NCBI GenBank assembly: GCA_021325365.1
Contig: JAJPHF010000012.1
Location: 1 to 61,489, forward strand
Direction: 5' to 3'
DNA from: Pseudomonadota bacterium
GTDB taxonomy: Bacteria; Chloroflexota; UBA6077; JAJPHF01
DNA: 61,489 bases
Part shown: piece by piece, positions 1-8,213 of the stretch
Layout of the letters: every line of letters begins with the position of its first letter
How positions within the stretch are numbered: position 1 is the stretch's first letter
The notes under the pieces: generated by a model
Databases searched by the model: none
The model's input: only the letters and a program-made list of their open reading frames with translations
What the model was told of the DNA's origin: nothing
Made by a program: the position numbers and the translations under genes

Positions 1-113
1 CAGCGCGGCACGCGGTCCCCGAACGAGTCGTAGGCGCTCGTGCCCATCCACGGCATCCCGTACCAGTCGATCAGCGCCGGCGCGTACTGCTCCAGCGGGC
101 ACTCGACGAGCAC
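1..113 (-). CDS. unidentified coding fragment cut by the left window edge
   Basis: Reading leftward from a GTG at 113, an open frame runs off the window with a protein-like composition (for example LIDWYGMPWMGTSAYDSFGD). I do not recognise the family. It lies downstream of the amidohydrolase at 255-1064 on the same strand and could be the next gene of that operon. Upstream of 113 the frame stays open but becomes implausible (Cys/Arg/Gly-rich), so the start is uncertain. Confidence 0.35.
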   Translation of the reverse strand, partial: MLVECPLEQYAPALIDWYGMPWMGTSAYDSFGDRVPR

Positions 114-254
114 GTGCTGGCCACAGCAGCGCCTGGCGCCAGAACCACATCGCGGTGTGCTATCAGCAGCAATCGGCGGAATTGCGGGCGCTGCGCCAAA
201 AGTTGCCTGCGCTCGCGGCGACCAACTGCTCGAGTTGCCAAGCCACGCTAGTGC

Positions 255-1064
255 CTACGAGGAAATGCCCAGGAGCCGCTTCAGGTTGCCGCCCATCACC
301 AGGCGGAGGTCTTCGACGGACAGCTTGAGGTGGGCGTTCGCGTAGACCACGATCTTGTCGACTTCCATCTTCATGTGGTTGAACGGCGTGTCGGAGCCGT
401 ACAGCACGCGGTCGGGGCCGGCCCAGACGACCGACTCGCAGAAGTAGGGGATCCAGCCGACGCCCGAGCTGTCCATGTGCAGGTTCGGGTACTGCTTGGC
501 GTGCTCCACCACCCGGCGGATGCCCTCGATGAGCCCCGAGTGGCCGGCGATCACGGGCACGCGCGGGAAGTCGCGCGCCACGTTGCCCACGCGGTCCGGG
601 CTTGCCGCGTCGCCCATGCCGCAGTGGAACAGCATCACCATCTTGTGGTGCTCCGCCATCTCGACCAGCGGATAGACGAGTTGGCGGTCGTCGGCGTCGC
701 AGTGCTCGATGAGCGGGTGAATCTTGATCCCCCGCAGCCCGGCCGCGGCCGCCTCCTCGATCAACCGACGGTTGTGCTCCACGCCGTAGTTCGGGTTCAG
801 ACGCATGTAGCCGACCATGCGCCCCGGGTGGTCGCGCATCGCCTGGGCGATCAGCCGGTTGGTGTCGGCGTAGTCGGTCTTGTTGCCCGCGCCGATGGCG
901 AACGGCGTCACCACGTCCACGCCCGATTGGTCCATGCGCGCGATCATCTCGTCGGGCATGAAGGCCATGATGCGCGGCACCTGGTGGATCGCGAGCTGTT
1001 GCCGCGCGCCCATGTGCGCGTGCGCGTCCCAGACCTCGATCTGCTCGCCCTGATAGGTGATCAT
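255..1064 (-). CDS. amidohydrolase (amidohydrolase_2 family)
   Basis: A 269-residue TIM-barrel metal-dependent hydrolase or decarboxylase of the amidohydrolase_2 type (PF04909-like). Visible metal-site motifs are DAHAHMG near residue 13, IKIHP in the middle, FHCGMG and AGHSG in the second half, and YGSDTPF near the C-terminus, in the family's usual order. The substrate cannot be read from sequence; relatives hydrolyse or decarboxylate aromatic-derived acids and lactones. I chose the ATG at 1064 because it follows a strong purine-rich ribosome site (GGAGAGGAGGGG); a longer upstream start lacks one. It is the last clear gene of a minus-strand run beginning near 3873. The context of a quinone-reductase-like enzyme and a diiron protein suggests a small catabolic operon. 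Confidence 0.87.
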   Translation of the reverse strand: MITYQGEQIEVWDAHAHMGARQQLAIHQVPRIMAFMPDEMIARMDQSGVDVVTPFAIGAGNKTDYADTNRLIAQAMRDHPGRMVGYMRLNPNYGVEHNRRLIEEAAAAGLRGIKIHPLIEHCDADDRQLVYPLVEMAEHHKMVMLFHCGMGDAASPDRVGNVARDFPRVPVIAGHSGLIEGIRRVVEHAKQYPNLHMDSSGVGWIPYFCESVVWAGPDRVLYGSDTPFNHMKMEVDKIVVYANAHLKLSVEDLRLVMGGNLKRLLGISS

Positions 1065-1115
1065 CCGCCCCTCCTCTCCCCGATCTGCCGCGCAGGCCGC
1101 GGACACGCGCTCCTC

Positions 1116-2060
1116 CTACGGGAGGCCCTCCACCCGGAGAACGATCTTGCCGACCAGACGGCGGTCGAGCAGGCGCTGGGCCTGGCGTCCGATCTGGTCC
1201 CACGGCGCCTCGGCGTCGACGTGCGGGCGCAGCTGCCCCGCGGCCACGAGCGCGGCCAGGCGCGCCAGCCCGGCGCTGACCGAGCGGCGCGTCGCCTCGT
1301 GGAACAGCAGGAAACCGTAGAGCGTGGCGCCGCCGGTGGCGTAGAACCGCTGGGCGTTGAACGTCACGTCCGGCCCGGCCGAGGCGCCGAACGACACACA
1401 GACGCCGTCCGGCGCAAGCAGCCCGAGCGCGGCGCTCAGCGATCCGCTGCCCACGGATTCCAGAATCAGATCGTACGGTCCGTGCGCGCCGGCGGCCGCT
1501 AGGTCCTCGCCGACGACCACCGCCCCGGCGCCCGCCTCGCGGGCGATGGCCGCGTGGCTCGCCTCGCGCACCGCGCCGACCACCCGCGCGCCCGCCTGTC
1601 GCGCGAGCTGGCAGGCCAGGTGGCCGACGCCCCCCGACGCGCCGGTGACCAGCACGGCCTTGTCGAGCAGCAGCCCGCCCCGCGCTAACGCCCACAGCGC
1701 CGTCAGCCCCGCCACGGGCAGCGTCGCGGCCTGGACGAACGACACGTCCTGGGGCAGCGGCGCCAGCGCCCCCGTGCGCACGGGGACGCGCTCGGCCCAG
1801 GCACCCGGGTTCACCAGGCCCACGACGCGCGTGCCGGTGCGCGGCCCCGAGCCGTCGGTGGCCTCCTGGAGCACGGTGCCGGCCAGGTCCCAGCCCGGCC
1901 GCCAGCCGGGCGCGGCCGCCTGGGCGCGACGGACCTCACCGCGGTTCAGCGAGATCGCGCGGACTTGCACGACCGCTTCGGATGGCCCGGGCACCGGCTC
2001 GTCCACCTCGCGGAGGGCCAGCCGCCCCGGCGCTTGCGGATCGACCACGACCGCGAGCAT
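1116..2060 (-). CDS. zinc-independent MDR-family NADPH:quinone reductase-like oxidoreductase
   Basis: A 314-residue medium-chain dehydrogenase/reductase. The N-terminal GroES-like domain shows the typical VQVRAISLNRGEVRR segment and a PGWDLAGTV motif. The Rossmann domain has the nucleotide-binding VTGASGGVGHLACQLARQ. The catalytic-zinc Cys/His set of alcohol dehydrogenases is not visible, which fits the quinone oxidoreductase branch that reduces quinones or enones with NAD(P)H. It begins with ATG at 2060, 12 bases after the stop of the diiron-protein gene, and ends about 50 bases before the amidohydrolase start. All three are probably co-transcribed. The true substrate is unknown. Confidence 0.87.
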   Translation of the reverse strand: MLAVVVDPQAPGRLALREVDEPVPGPSEAVVQVRAISLNRGEVRRAQAAAPGWRPGWDLAGTVLQEATDGSGPRTGTRVVGLVNPGAWAERVPVRTGALAPLPQDVSFVQAATLPVAGLTALWALARGGLLLDKAVLVTGASGGVGHLACQLARQAGARVVGAVREASHAAIAREAGAGAVVVGEDLAAAGAHGPYDLILESVGSGSLSAALGLLAPDGVCVSFGASAGPDVTFNAQRFYATGGATLYGFLLFHEATRRSVSAGLARLAALVAAGQLRPHVDAEAPWDQIGRQAQRLLDRRLVGKIVLRVEGLP

Positions 2061-2072
2061 TGCGAGTGCCTC

Positions 2073-2762
2073 CTAGCAGAGCTTGTACCCTAGCTCGTAG
2101 TGCAGGTAGATGCCGTCGAAGTGGAACCAGCGCATCTTCGCGCTCTCGCGGGCGTAGTGAATCGCCATCTCCTGCAGCGCGCGCGTCGTGCAGAACTGCT
2201 CCAGCACCTGAAAGCCGCGCTCGCTGTGCGTGACGTCGGCCTCGGCGTGCAGCCAGAAGTGCTCGATCGCCTCTTCCGGAAACTTGTAGATCTCACGCAG
2301 GGCCGGCAGCACCTTGGTATACAGGCGCGGCGACTGCGACTCCGTGCCGATGGTGCCGGCGGCGATGGCGGCGATGAACGACTCCTCCTTGGCGATGCGC
2401 AGGCGCCAGGCCACCCAGGACTCCGTGGTCGGCAGCCCGCGCCCGCGCCGCACCTCGTCCAGGTTCGCGCCGTTGACCTCGGCGAAGCGCAGCACAATGG
2501 GGAGGTGCGGGCGGTCGGCGTCGTGCTCCTCCAGGTAGTTGGCCAGCAGCATCTCGCGCGCCTCCTTGGGCGCGCGGGCCATGATGTAGAAGTTCACGGG
2601 CGGCATGTTGCTCACCCAGTGCCAGTGCTCGACCGCCCAGCCCATCAGGCAGTTGCGGCTCAGCTCGCCGCGCGCCCACTTCTCGGTCATCGGGTGGTCG
2701 GCGCAGTGCCGCTCGTCCACTGCCGCGCGCAGCTCGTCCCGGAACGACGTCGAAACCGCCAT
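2073..2762 (-). CDS. haem-oxygenase-fold iron-containing redox protein (TenA/PqqC-like)
   Basis: A 229-residue all-helical protein resembling the TenA/PqqC/CADD-like superfamily (iron-containing redox enzymes, PF14518-like). Candidate metal ligands follow the expected spacing: EEHDADRPHL near residue 92, and HFWLHAEADVTHSERG with E/H/D/H near residue 170. HWHWVSNMPP lies in the first third. Members of this superfamily carry out oxygen-dependent reactions on small molecules or cofactor precursors. The ATG at 2762 follows GGGAGGAAAGAGGC, an excellent ribosome site; upstream in-frame residues look non-coding. It sits between the MDR gene and the lipoprotein gene on the same strand. Fold confidence is moderate and the reaction is unknown. 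Confidence 0.8.
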   Translation of the reverse strand: MAVSTSFRDELRAAVDERHCADHPMTEKWARGELSRNCLMGWAVEHWHWVSNMPPVNFYIMARAPKEAREMLLANYLEEHDADRPHLPIVLRFAEVNGANLDEVRRGRGLPTTESWVAWRLRIAKEESFIAAIAAGTIGTESQSPRLYTKVLPALREIYKFPEEAIEHFWLHAEADVTHSERGFQVLEQFCTTRALQEMAIHYARESAKMRWFHFDGIYLHYELGYKLC

Positions 2763-2823
2763 GCCTCTTTCCTCCCGCTTGCCTGATTGATCGCCGGCCA
2801 CGCCCCGTGGACGCCACGCCCGC

Positions 2824-3873
2824 TCACGGCGGCACCGGCCGCTCCAGGTCGTGCGCGGCCTCGCGCAGCAGCGTGTAGTCCACCACGCGCGAGACCGGGA
2901 TGTCCTCGCTGGCACCGCTCTGCGCTTTCACCTCGGCCAGGTCTAGCTGCAAGCCCGCCTCCGGCGCGATACCCGTCTCGGACCAGGTCGGTACCGCGGC
3001 GTCGTAGGCGCGGCTGGCCATCTCGGGCGTCATGTCCAGCCAGTCCTCCATGTGGCGCAGGGCGACCGCCTTGTCGCCCTTCGTCAGGTCCACGCCCCGC
3101 AAGCTCGCGCGCAGGAACCGCCGCACCTCGTCGGGCGCGTCGCGCAGCTTCGCCGTGCTCGTGCCGACCCCCGCGTGCGTCAGCGCCAGGATGTCGGCCA
3201 GGCGCACGAGCACGCGCAGGCCCTGGTCCTCGGCCACGAGGTCAAAGGGCATGCCGATCACCGCCGCGTCGATCGCGCCGGCCTGCATCGCTTGCAGCCG
3301 TGCCGTATCGCTGCCGAGGGCCGCCATGGTGGTGTCGCTACGCCCCAGCCCGTAGCGCGCCAGCACCTCGTAGGCCTCGTACTCCTGGGCGCCGCCCAGG
3401 CTGTTGATGCCGATGCGCTTGCCGCGCAATTGCTCCGGGCTGGTGACGCTCGGCCCGAGCACGAACGAGTGCTGCGGCCGATCGACCGTGGCGAGGATCG
3501 CGCGCACGTCCGCGCCGGTCGCGGCGGCGCGGACGATCGAGCTGAACGACGTGCCGTAGTCGACCTCGCCGGCCAGCATGGCGCTGATCATGAGGTTGGA
3601 CTGTAGCTGGGTGAAGTCGAGGTCGAGCCCCTCGGCGGCGAACAGCCCTTCCTTCCAGGCCACCCAGAGCGGGAAGTAGCTCAGCGAGGGGCTGGGGTAG
3701 GCCACGATCGCGCTGCGCCGCGGCGGCTCGGTGGGCCCGGCGGCGGCAGAGGCGGCCGCGGGCTCGGCGGCGGTGGCCGCGGGCGGCGCAGCGGATCGGG
3801 CGGCGCACCCCGCGCCGAGCGCCGTGCTGGCCAGACAGAGCAGTGCGAGCAGTCGGCCAACGTGCTGGCGCAT
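2824..3873 (-). CDS. ABC-type substrate-binding lipoprotein (NMT1/THI5-like)
   Basis: A 349-residue exported lipoprotein. The N-terminus has a hydrophobic signal and a lipobox (LGAGC, Cys near residue 24), then an Ala/Pro-rich linker. The mature part matches the NMT1/THI5/SsuA group: YFPLWVAWKEGLFAAEGLDL, MLAGEVDYGTSFSSIVRAA and LRGKRIGINSLGGAQEYEA. Such proteins bind small organic ligands (thiamine precursors, sulfonates, nitrate and others) for an ABC importer. No permease or ATPase gene lies nearby, so it is an orphan in this window. It heads the minus-strand run with the diiron, MDR and amidohydrolase genes and may deliver their substrate. A second orphan of the same type is at 38871-39947. 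Confidence 0.88.
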   Translation of the reverse strand: MRQHVGRLLALLCLASTALGAGCAARSAAPPAATAAEPAAASAAAGPTEPPRRSAIVAYPSPSLSYFPLWVAWKEGLFAAEGLDLDFTQLQSNLMISAMLAGEVDYGTSFSSIVRAAATGADVRAILATVDRPQHSFVLGPSVTSPEQLRGKRIGINSLGGAQEYEAYEVLARYGLGRSDTTMAALGSDTARLQAMQAGAIDAAVIGMPFDLVAEDQGLRVLVRLADILALTHAGVGTSTAKLRDAPDEVRRFLRASLRGVDLTKGDKAVALRHMEDWLDMTPEMASRAYDAAVPTWSETGIAPEAGLQLDLAEVKAQSGASEDIPVSRVVDYTLLREAAHDLERPVPP

Positions 3874-4013
3874 CGCGGGTGCCCTCGCTTTCGTCGCGCT
3901 GTCGTCGGCCGCGCCCCCGGGGAGGCCATCGTATCACACCCGCGCCCGGCCACGCGCGGGTTACGCGCCCCGCCGCCGGGGCCGCATCGCTCGCGACGCC
4001 TGCCCCGCGGCAG

Positions 4014-4019
4014 TATAAT
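4014..4019 (+). promoter_or_regulatory. -10 box (TATAAT) upstream of the tandem VOC gene
   Basis: A consensus TATAAT stands out in GC-rich sequence 78 bases before the VOC start. The hexamer 17 bases upstream (TCGCGA, 3991-3996) is a weak -35. Confidence 0.5.
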
Positions 4020-4096
4020 GGCGCCACGGGGCATGCGGGCACCCAGCGCCACCCGGGCATCCGACCGGGGATGAAGCGGATAGAGGGGAAAACGCC

Positions 4097-4906
4097 ATGG
4101 CCACGGCGAAGCTGCGCCACGTTGCCATCTCCACCTTAGACACCGCGAAGACCGCCGCCTGGTACCAGGAGCTGTTCGGGCTGACCGAAGTCGGCCGCTC
4201 GCCCACCGGCGGGATCTACCTGTCGGACGGCGACGTCAACTTCGCGGTGCTGCGCTGCCGCCCGGGGAGCGACTCGAGCCTGCAGACACCCGGCGTCAGC
4301 CACTTCGGGTTCGTCGTCGACGACCCGGAGGCCGTCTACGCCAAGCTGGCGGCGATGGGCACCGAGCGCCTGCCGACCGTGGCCCTGAGCAATCAGTATT
4401 TCGAGGTGAAGTTCGTCGGCCCGGACGGCGTGATCGTGGACGTGGGCGAGCACGGCTGGGTCGGCGCGAAGGGGCTGGAGCCCGCCTCGGAAGGGCCCGC
4501 GAAGGCGAAGCTGCGCCACGTCGCCATCTCCACCGAGGATCCGACGGCGACCGCCGCCTGGTACAAAGAGGTGTTCGGCCTGCAAGAGGCCGGCCTCTCG
4601 CCAGCCGGCGTGTACCTTACGGACGGGGACACCAACTTCGCCGTGCTGCGCATCCGCACCAAGGACGACCCACCGCGCACCGAGCTGGGGATGAGCCACT
4701 TCGGCTTCCTGGTGGATGACCCGCCGGCCACCTACCGCCAGTTGGAGGCGATGGGCGTGCGGCGCCTCCCCGACATCGCCATCAGCAACCAGTACTTCGA
4801 GGCGAAGTTCCTCGGCCCGGACGGTGTGACGGTGGACGTGGGCGAGCATGGCTGGGTGGGCGCGCGCGGCCTGCTCCCGCGCGCCGAGGCGTCGAGCGCC
4901 CGCTGA
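4097..4906 (+). CDS. tandem VOC (glyoxalase/bleomycin-resistance fold) domain protein
   Basis: A 269-residue protein made of two homologous VOC domains, roughly residues 1-125 and 137-262. The duplication is obvious: KLRHVAIST is followed by AAWYQELFGL in the first copy and AAWYKEVFGL in the second, and both end with DVGEHGWVGA. The copies differ throughout, so this is an old intragenic duplication, not an assembly duplication. VOC proteins bind a divalent metal and act as isomerases, dioxygenases or resistance proteins; the activity cannot be assigned. The ATG at 4097 follows AGAGGGGAAAACGCC, and a TATAAT box lies upstream. It is divergent from the lipoprotein gene. Confidence 0.9.
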   Translation: MATAKLRHVAISTLDTAKTAAWYQELFGLTEVGRSPTGGIYLSDGDVNFAVLRCRPGSDSSLQTPGVSHFGFVVDDPEAVYAKLAAMGTERLPTVALSNQYFEVKFVGPDGVIVDVGEHGWVGAKGLEPASEGPAKAKLRHVAISTEDPTATAAWYKEVFGLQEAGLSPAGVYLTDGDTNFAVLRIRTKDDPPRTELGMSHFGFLVDDPPATYRQLEAMGVRRLPDIAISNQYFEAKFLGPDGVTVDVGEHGWVGARGLLPRAEASSAR

Positions 4907-4951
4907 CCCCTGGCCCCGCTCCTGGGAGCGGCAGGAGGGTGGGGCCAGCGC

Positions 4952-5785
4952 TTAGGCGGCGTTGGGCTGACGCGAGAGGGCGGAGAGCAGCTCGGCCGCG
5001 GCGCGACGGGTGAGCGCCTCCAGAGCCGTCACGCTCGCGCGGGCGCAGGCGCGCGCCTCGTCGATGCCGGTGCGCCGCAAGTGCGCGCGGATCGCGCGCA
5101 GCTGCGCGTCGGTGACGTGGTCGTCGGCCGCCGCCGGACGCACCTCGCGCGGTGCGGTCGCGCTGCCGCTCGCGGCCGGCGCGGCGGGTCGGGGCGGCTC
5201 CCAGACCTCGCCGTCGATCATCTCTTCGGCGGAGACCTCGCCGCCGCCGACCAGGTCGGCGATCGCGCGGTTTTTGCCGCGTGTATGGGCGGTCGCTCGG
5301 ACGTCGTGGTCGAGGTGGGCGAAGCGGCGCTCCGTCGAGGCGCAGGAGCCGACCGCGTCGGCATAGCGCCCGTTGGGCGCGATGGCGCGCACGGCGACCT
5401 CCCATACGAAGTGGCGCCCTGTAGGGGTCTCGATCTCGCGGCGCTCTTCCCGCAGCAGCTCGTCCGAGATGCCGAACGCCGCCGCGATCTTGCGCCAGCC
5501 GGACTTCTTGATGCGCGGCCGGCCCTGGATGTCCTGGTAGTCCTCGATCGTCAGCAGGCTGCGCTTGAGGTCCTGGAACTGCCGCCAGGCGGCCAGCACC
5601 TCGTCGGCCGAGGCGACGGGCCGAATGATGCCCGTCTCGGCCACCGGGCGCGCCGCCATCTCGCTTGCCGCGCCTGGAACGTGGGGCTCGGCCGAGCCGC
5701 GCACGGCCAGCTCCGCCGCACCCGGCTCGGCCGCCGCCTCCCCCACCAACTGCTCGTCAGCGCGCTGTCGCTCCTCCATCGCCAC
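4952..5785 (-). CDS. putative single-strand annealing/DNA repair protein under a LexA-type box
   Basis: A 277-residue protein. After an acidic, Ala-rich N-terminus, residues about 60-190 form a conserved-looking domain: IEDYQDIQGRPRIKKSGWRK, then a charged beta-rich stretch, then ATAHTRGKNRAIADLVGGGE. The alternation of substrate-like strands with a TRGKNRAI helix resembles RecT/Rad52-type annealing protein families, but I cannot assign one firmly. The C-terminus (about 225-277) is a separate helical domain that may bind DNA or partners. The GTG at 5785 follows AAGAGGTGG. A perfect palindrome of LexA type lies 21 bases upstream, which supports a role in the SOS response. No phage genes surround it, so this seems a stand-alone chromosomal gene. 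Confidence 0.62.
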   Translation of the reverse strand: MAMEERQRADEQLVGEAAAEPGAAELAVRGSAEPHVPGAASEMAARPVAETGIIRPVASADEVLAAWRQFQDLKRSLLTIEDYQDIQGRPRIKKSGWRKIAAAFGISDELLREERREIETPTGRHFVWEVAVRAIAPNGRYADAVGSCASTERRFAHLDHDVRATAHTRGKNRAIADLVGGGEVSAEEMIDGEVWEPPRPAAPAASGSATAPREVRPAAADDHVTDAQLRAIRAHLRRTGIDEARACARASVTALEALTRRAAAELLSALSRQPNAA

Positions 5786-5805
5786 GCTCCGTCGCCACCT
5801 CTTGG

Positions 5806-5821
5806 TAGAACATATGTTCTA
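5806..5821. promoter_or_regulatory. LexA/SOS-box-like perfect palindrome
   Basis: TAGAACATATGTTCTA is a 16-base perfect palindrome containing GAAC-N4-GTTC, the core of the Gram-positive and actinobacterial LexA site. It lies just upstream of the GTG at 5785 and next to a likely -10 (TAGAAT, read on the minus strand at 5826-5831), where a repressor would block transcription of the annealing-protein candidate. Confidence 0.7.
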
Positions 5822-5865
5822 ATACATTCTAGCACGCCGCCCGCCGTCCGAGGAACACAGAGCCG

Positions 5866-6831
5866 CTAGCGCAAGACGCTGAGGGCGTTGCCGCTCTCGA
5901 CGCGAGCGCGGTCGGGCGCGGGCAGGTTCAGCGCCTCGAAGCTGCTGATCATCTTCTCCACGTCACCCAGACCGAAGGGGTAGTCGCTACCGAGCATCAG
6001 CTGGCTGGCGCCAACCGTCTCGAGCGCGCAGCGCAGCGCCGGGACGTGGAAGTTCGCGTTGTCGTAGTAGAAGCGCTTGAGGTACTGGGTCGGCGGCTGG
6101 GAGATGCGCTGCCGCGTCTCGGGGCGGGTGTGATACGACGCGTCGAGGCGGTCCCACTGGTACGGGAGGTAGCCGCCCGCGTGGCACATGATGGGCCGCA
6201 CGTTCGGGCAGCGCTCGCAGGTGCCGCTGTAGACCAGCCGCAAGGCGGCCAGGCAGCTGTCCATCACGTAGCCCACGGCCGCGGCCAGATCGTATTCCTG
6301 CATGCCCTCGACACCACACGGGACCGTGGGGTGGATGAAGACGGCCAGGTTGCGCCGGTTGATCTCATCCCAGATGGGCGCGAACTCCGCGCTGTCGAGC
6401 GGCTCCAGCAGGACGTTGCCCCCGAACATCACACCGTGCAGCCCGAGCACGTCGACGGCCCGCGCCAGCTCGGCCAGCGCCGCGTCCACGTGGGGCAACG
6501 GCAGGGTGGCGAACGCCTTGAAGCGAGTGGGATGCTGGCGGCACGCCGCCGCGCAGCCGTCGTTGCTGGCCTGCGCCATGGCAATCGCCGTCGCGCGGTC
6601 GGGATGGTAGCTCATGGGGATCGAGACGGAGAGCACCTGGAGGTCGACGCCCAGGCGGTCCATCAGCGCCAGGCGCTCGTCCAGCTCGTACATGGCGGGA
6701 TTGGGCCGCACCTTGCTGTCGATGATCTTGCGGACGCCCACCTCGCGCGGCGTGAGCGGCTGCGCGTACGCGCGCTCGACGACCTGCAGGTAGGGCGGCG
6801 CGAAGTAGTGCGCGTGGACGTCGACGCGCAT
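5866..6831 (-). CDS. ACMSD-like amidohydrolase/decarboxylase
   Basis: A 321-residue amidohydrolase_2 enzyme of the 2-amino-3-carboxymuconate-6-semialdehyde decarboxylase type. It begins with the metal motif MRVDVHAHYF. Further motifs are FIHPTVPCGVEGM near the middle, IMCHAGGYLPYQWDR near residue 215 and MLGSDYPFG near residue 285, in the family's canonical order. Relatives decarboxylate ring-cleavage or resorcylate-type acids, which suits the catabolic flavour of the region. The ATG at 6831 follows CTGGAGGGCCGC; an upstream extension would encode unlikely sequence. It is followed by the LexA-controlled gene on the same strand but is probably not in its transcript, because the LexA box lies between them. 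Confidence 0.88.
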   Translation of the reverse strand: MRVDVHAHYFAPPYLQVVERAYAQPLTPREVGVRKIIDSKVRPNPAMYELDERLALMDRLGVDLQVLSVSIPMSYHPDRATAIAMAQASNDGCAAACRQHPTRFKAFATLPLPHVDAALAELARAVDVLGLHGVMFGGNVLLEPLDSAEFAPIWDEINRRNLAVFIHPTVPCGVEGMQEYDLAAAVGYVMDSCLAALRLVYSGTCERCPNVRPIMCHAGGYLPYQWDRLDASYHTRPETRQRISQPPTQYLKRFYYDNANFHVPALRCALETVGASQLMLGSDYPFGLGDVEKMISSFEALNLPAPDRARVESGNALSVLR

Positions 6832-6898
6832 GCGGCCCTCCAGGGAAGACGCCGCGGGCCCGACGCTAGCCGAGCCGGCGTCGAGCCCACGCGGCAGC

Positions 6899-7243
6899 TT
6901 ATTCGACGGTGATGGTGCCGTGCATGTATGGATGCGGCAGGCAGACGTACTCGTAGGTGCCCGGGGTGTCAAACGTGTAGGTCCAGGCGTCGTGCGTGAA
7001 CAGCAAGCCCGAGTCGAAGCCCCCGCCCGTCTGCGACGCGGTGTGAATGTCGCCGTCGTCGTTCACGAAGCGAATCGTCGTGCCCGCCGGGATGGTGATC
7101 GAATCCGGGGTGTAGGCATTGTTGCGCATGTGGATTTCGGGCTGCTGGTCTGCACTGGAAATGCCGGTGGCGAGGAGCAATGCCGCGCAGGCGCCGCCGA
7201 GCGCAGGGCGTGCGAAACGAGCGATAACTCGGCCCATCGGCAC
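6899..7243 (-). CDS. secreted plastocyanin-like cupredoxin
   Basis: A 114-residue small blue-copper protein. A signal peptide (FARPALGGACAALLLATG) precedes a single cupredoxin domain. Type 1 copper ligands are visible: His in DIHTAS, then Cys, His and Met in the VCLPHPYMHGT loop. It would carry electrons at the outer face of the membrane, or bind copper there. The GTG at 7243 lies seven bases after GGGGAGG; an ATG two codons later is the alternative. It is transcribed toward the ACMSD-like gene with a 67-base gap. A ligand-less cupredoxin domain occurs in the unrelated protein at 40791-41780. Confidence 0.88.
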   Translation of the reverse strand: MPMGRVIARFARPALGGACAALLLATGISSADQQPEIHMRNNAYTPDSITIPAGTTIRFVNDDGDIHTASQTGGGFDSGLLFTHDAWTYTFDTPGTYEYVCLPHPYMHGTITVE

Positions 7244-7463
7244 GGTGTAACCTCCCCTCGTAAGCTGCGCCTGCCACCATACCAGAGGCCCGCCCGGCCG
7301 GGCAACTGCAGGCGCCCGCCGGCGCGGCCCGTGGCAGCGGATGGCGCGGAGCGTCGCGCGGCCGGAATATGCGGGCGCGGGTCGCTCGCTGTGTTATGAT
7401 CGTTGGCGTAAGGCCCGGCCGCGATCGGGCGGCCCGGCCAGTTGACCGAGGAGGGGAATCCGC

Positions 7464-8123
7464 ATGATGTACCGTGGGTACGCGGGCGTCAACGAACGGA
7501 CGCAAGCCACCCTCGCCGGCCAGGTGTTCGGACTGCTCGGCTTCTCGCTGCTGTTCACCATGGGAGGCGCGCTGCTGGCGCCGCGGCTCGGGCCGGGGGC
7601 GTTCATCCTGTCGCTGGTGGGCTCGTTCGGCGCGCTGATCGCGCTGTTCTTCCTGAAGGACAAGTCGCCGATCAACCTGGGGCTGTTCTACCTGTTCAGC
7701 GTAGCCGAGGGATTGCTGCTGGGCCTGGTGGTGGAGTCGTACTTCGCGGCCGGGCGCGGGATGATCGTCGTCAACGCTGCCGCGACGACGGCCGCGCTGG
7801 TGCTGGCGCTGAGCGCCTACGCCTGGACCACTAAACGCGACCTGTCCGGGATCGGCAGCTTCTTGATGATCGCGCTGCTCGGGGTGATCATCGCCAGCCT
7901 GATCAACGTCTTCCTGCTGCACGCGCCGATGCTCAGCCTGGTGATCTCCGCGGCAACGGCCATCATCTTCTCGGGCTTCGTGCTGTACGACATGCAGCGG
8001 CTAAGGGGCGCGAAGGGCGGCACGGGCGACGCCATCATGTTCGCCGTGGCGATCTACCTCGACATCTTTAACCTGTTCCTGTCGCTGCTCCAGATCCTGG
8101 GCTTCCTGAGCGACCGCGATTAG
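7464..8123 (+). CDS. BI-1/YccA-family membrane protein
   Basis: A 219-residue protein with seven predicted membrane segments starting near residue 18 and a short soluble N-terminus (MMYRGYAGVNERTQATLAGQ). Segment pattern and motifs (LSAYAWTTKRDLSGIG, VISAATAIIFSGFVLYDMQR) match the Bax inhibitor-1/YbhL/YccA family, which includes pH-sensitive calcium leak channels and FtsH modulators. A GAGGAGGGG site lies eight bases before the ATG, and a possible -10 (TATGAT) is at 7395-7400. The gene stands alone between divergent neighbours and ends at a strong terminator. Confidence 0.92.
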   Translation: MMYRGYAGVNERTQATLAGQVFGLLGFSLLFTMGGALLAPRLGPGAFILSLVGSFGALIALFFLKDKSPINLGLFYLFSVAEGLLLGLVVESYFAAGRGMIVVNAAATTAALVLALSAYAWTTKRDLSGIGSFLMIALLGVIIASLINVFLLHAPMLSLVISAATAIIFSGFVLYDMQRLRGAKGGTGDAIMFAVAIYLDIFNLFLSLLQILGFLSDRD

Positions 8124-8142
8124 CGGCCCGCGCTCGCGCACG

Positions 8143-8187
8143 ACAGACGGAAGGGCCTCCCGTGGGGCGGGAGGCCCTTCCGTCTGT
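8143..8187. terminator. perfect 20-bp hairpin terminator
   Basis: Arms 8143-8162 and 8168-8187 are fully complementary around a 5-base loop. There is no strong U-run on either strand. It lies between the converging ends of the BI-1 gene and the small membrane protein gene, so it may serve both. Confidence 0.85.
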
Positions 8188-8213
8188 GCATCGGCAGAGC
8201 CTGGGAGCGGCGG

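Noticed and set aside
163..1695. A 510-codon minus frame at the left end
   Set aside because: It overlaps the amidohydrolase and MDR genes in another frame and has Arg/Gly-rich shadow composition.
4097..4906. Duplicated sequence as an assembly artefact
   Set aside because: The two VOC copies differ at many positions, so the duplication is an old one within the gene.
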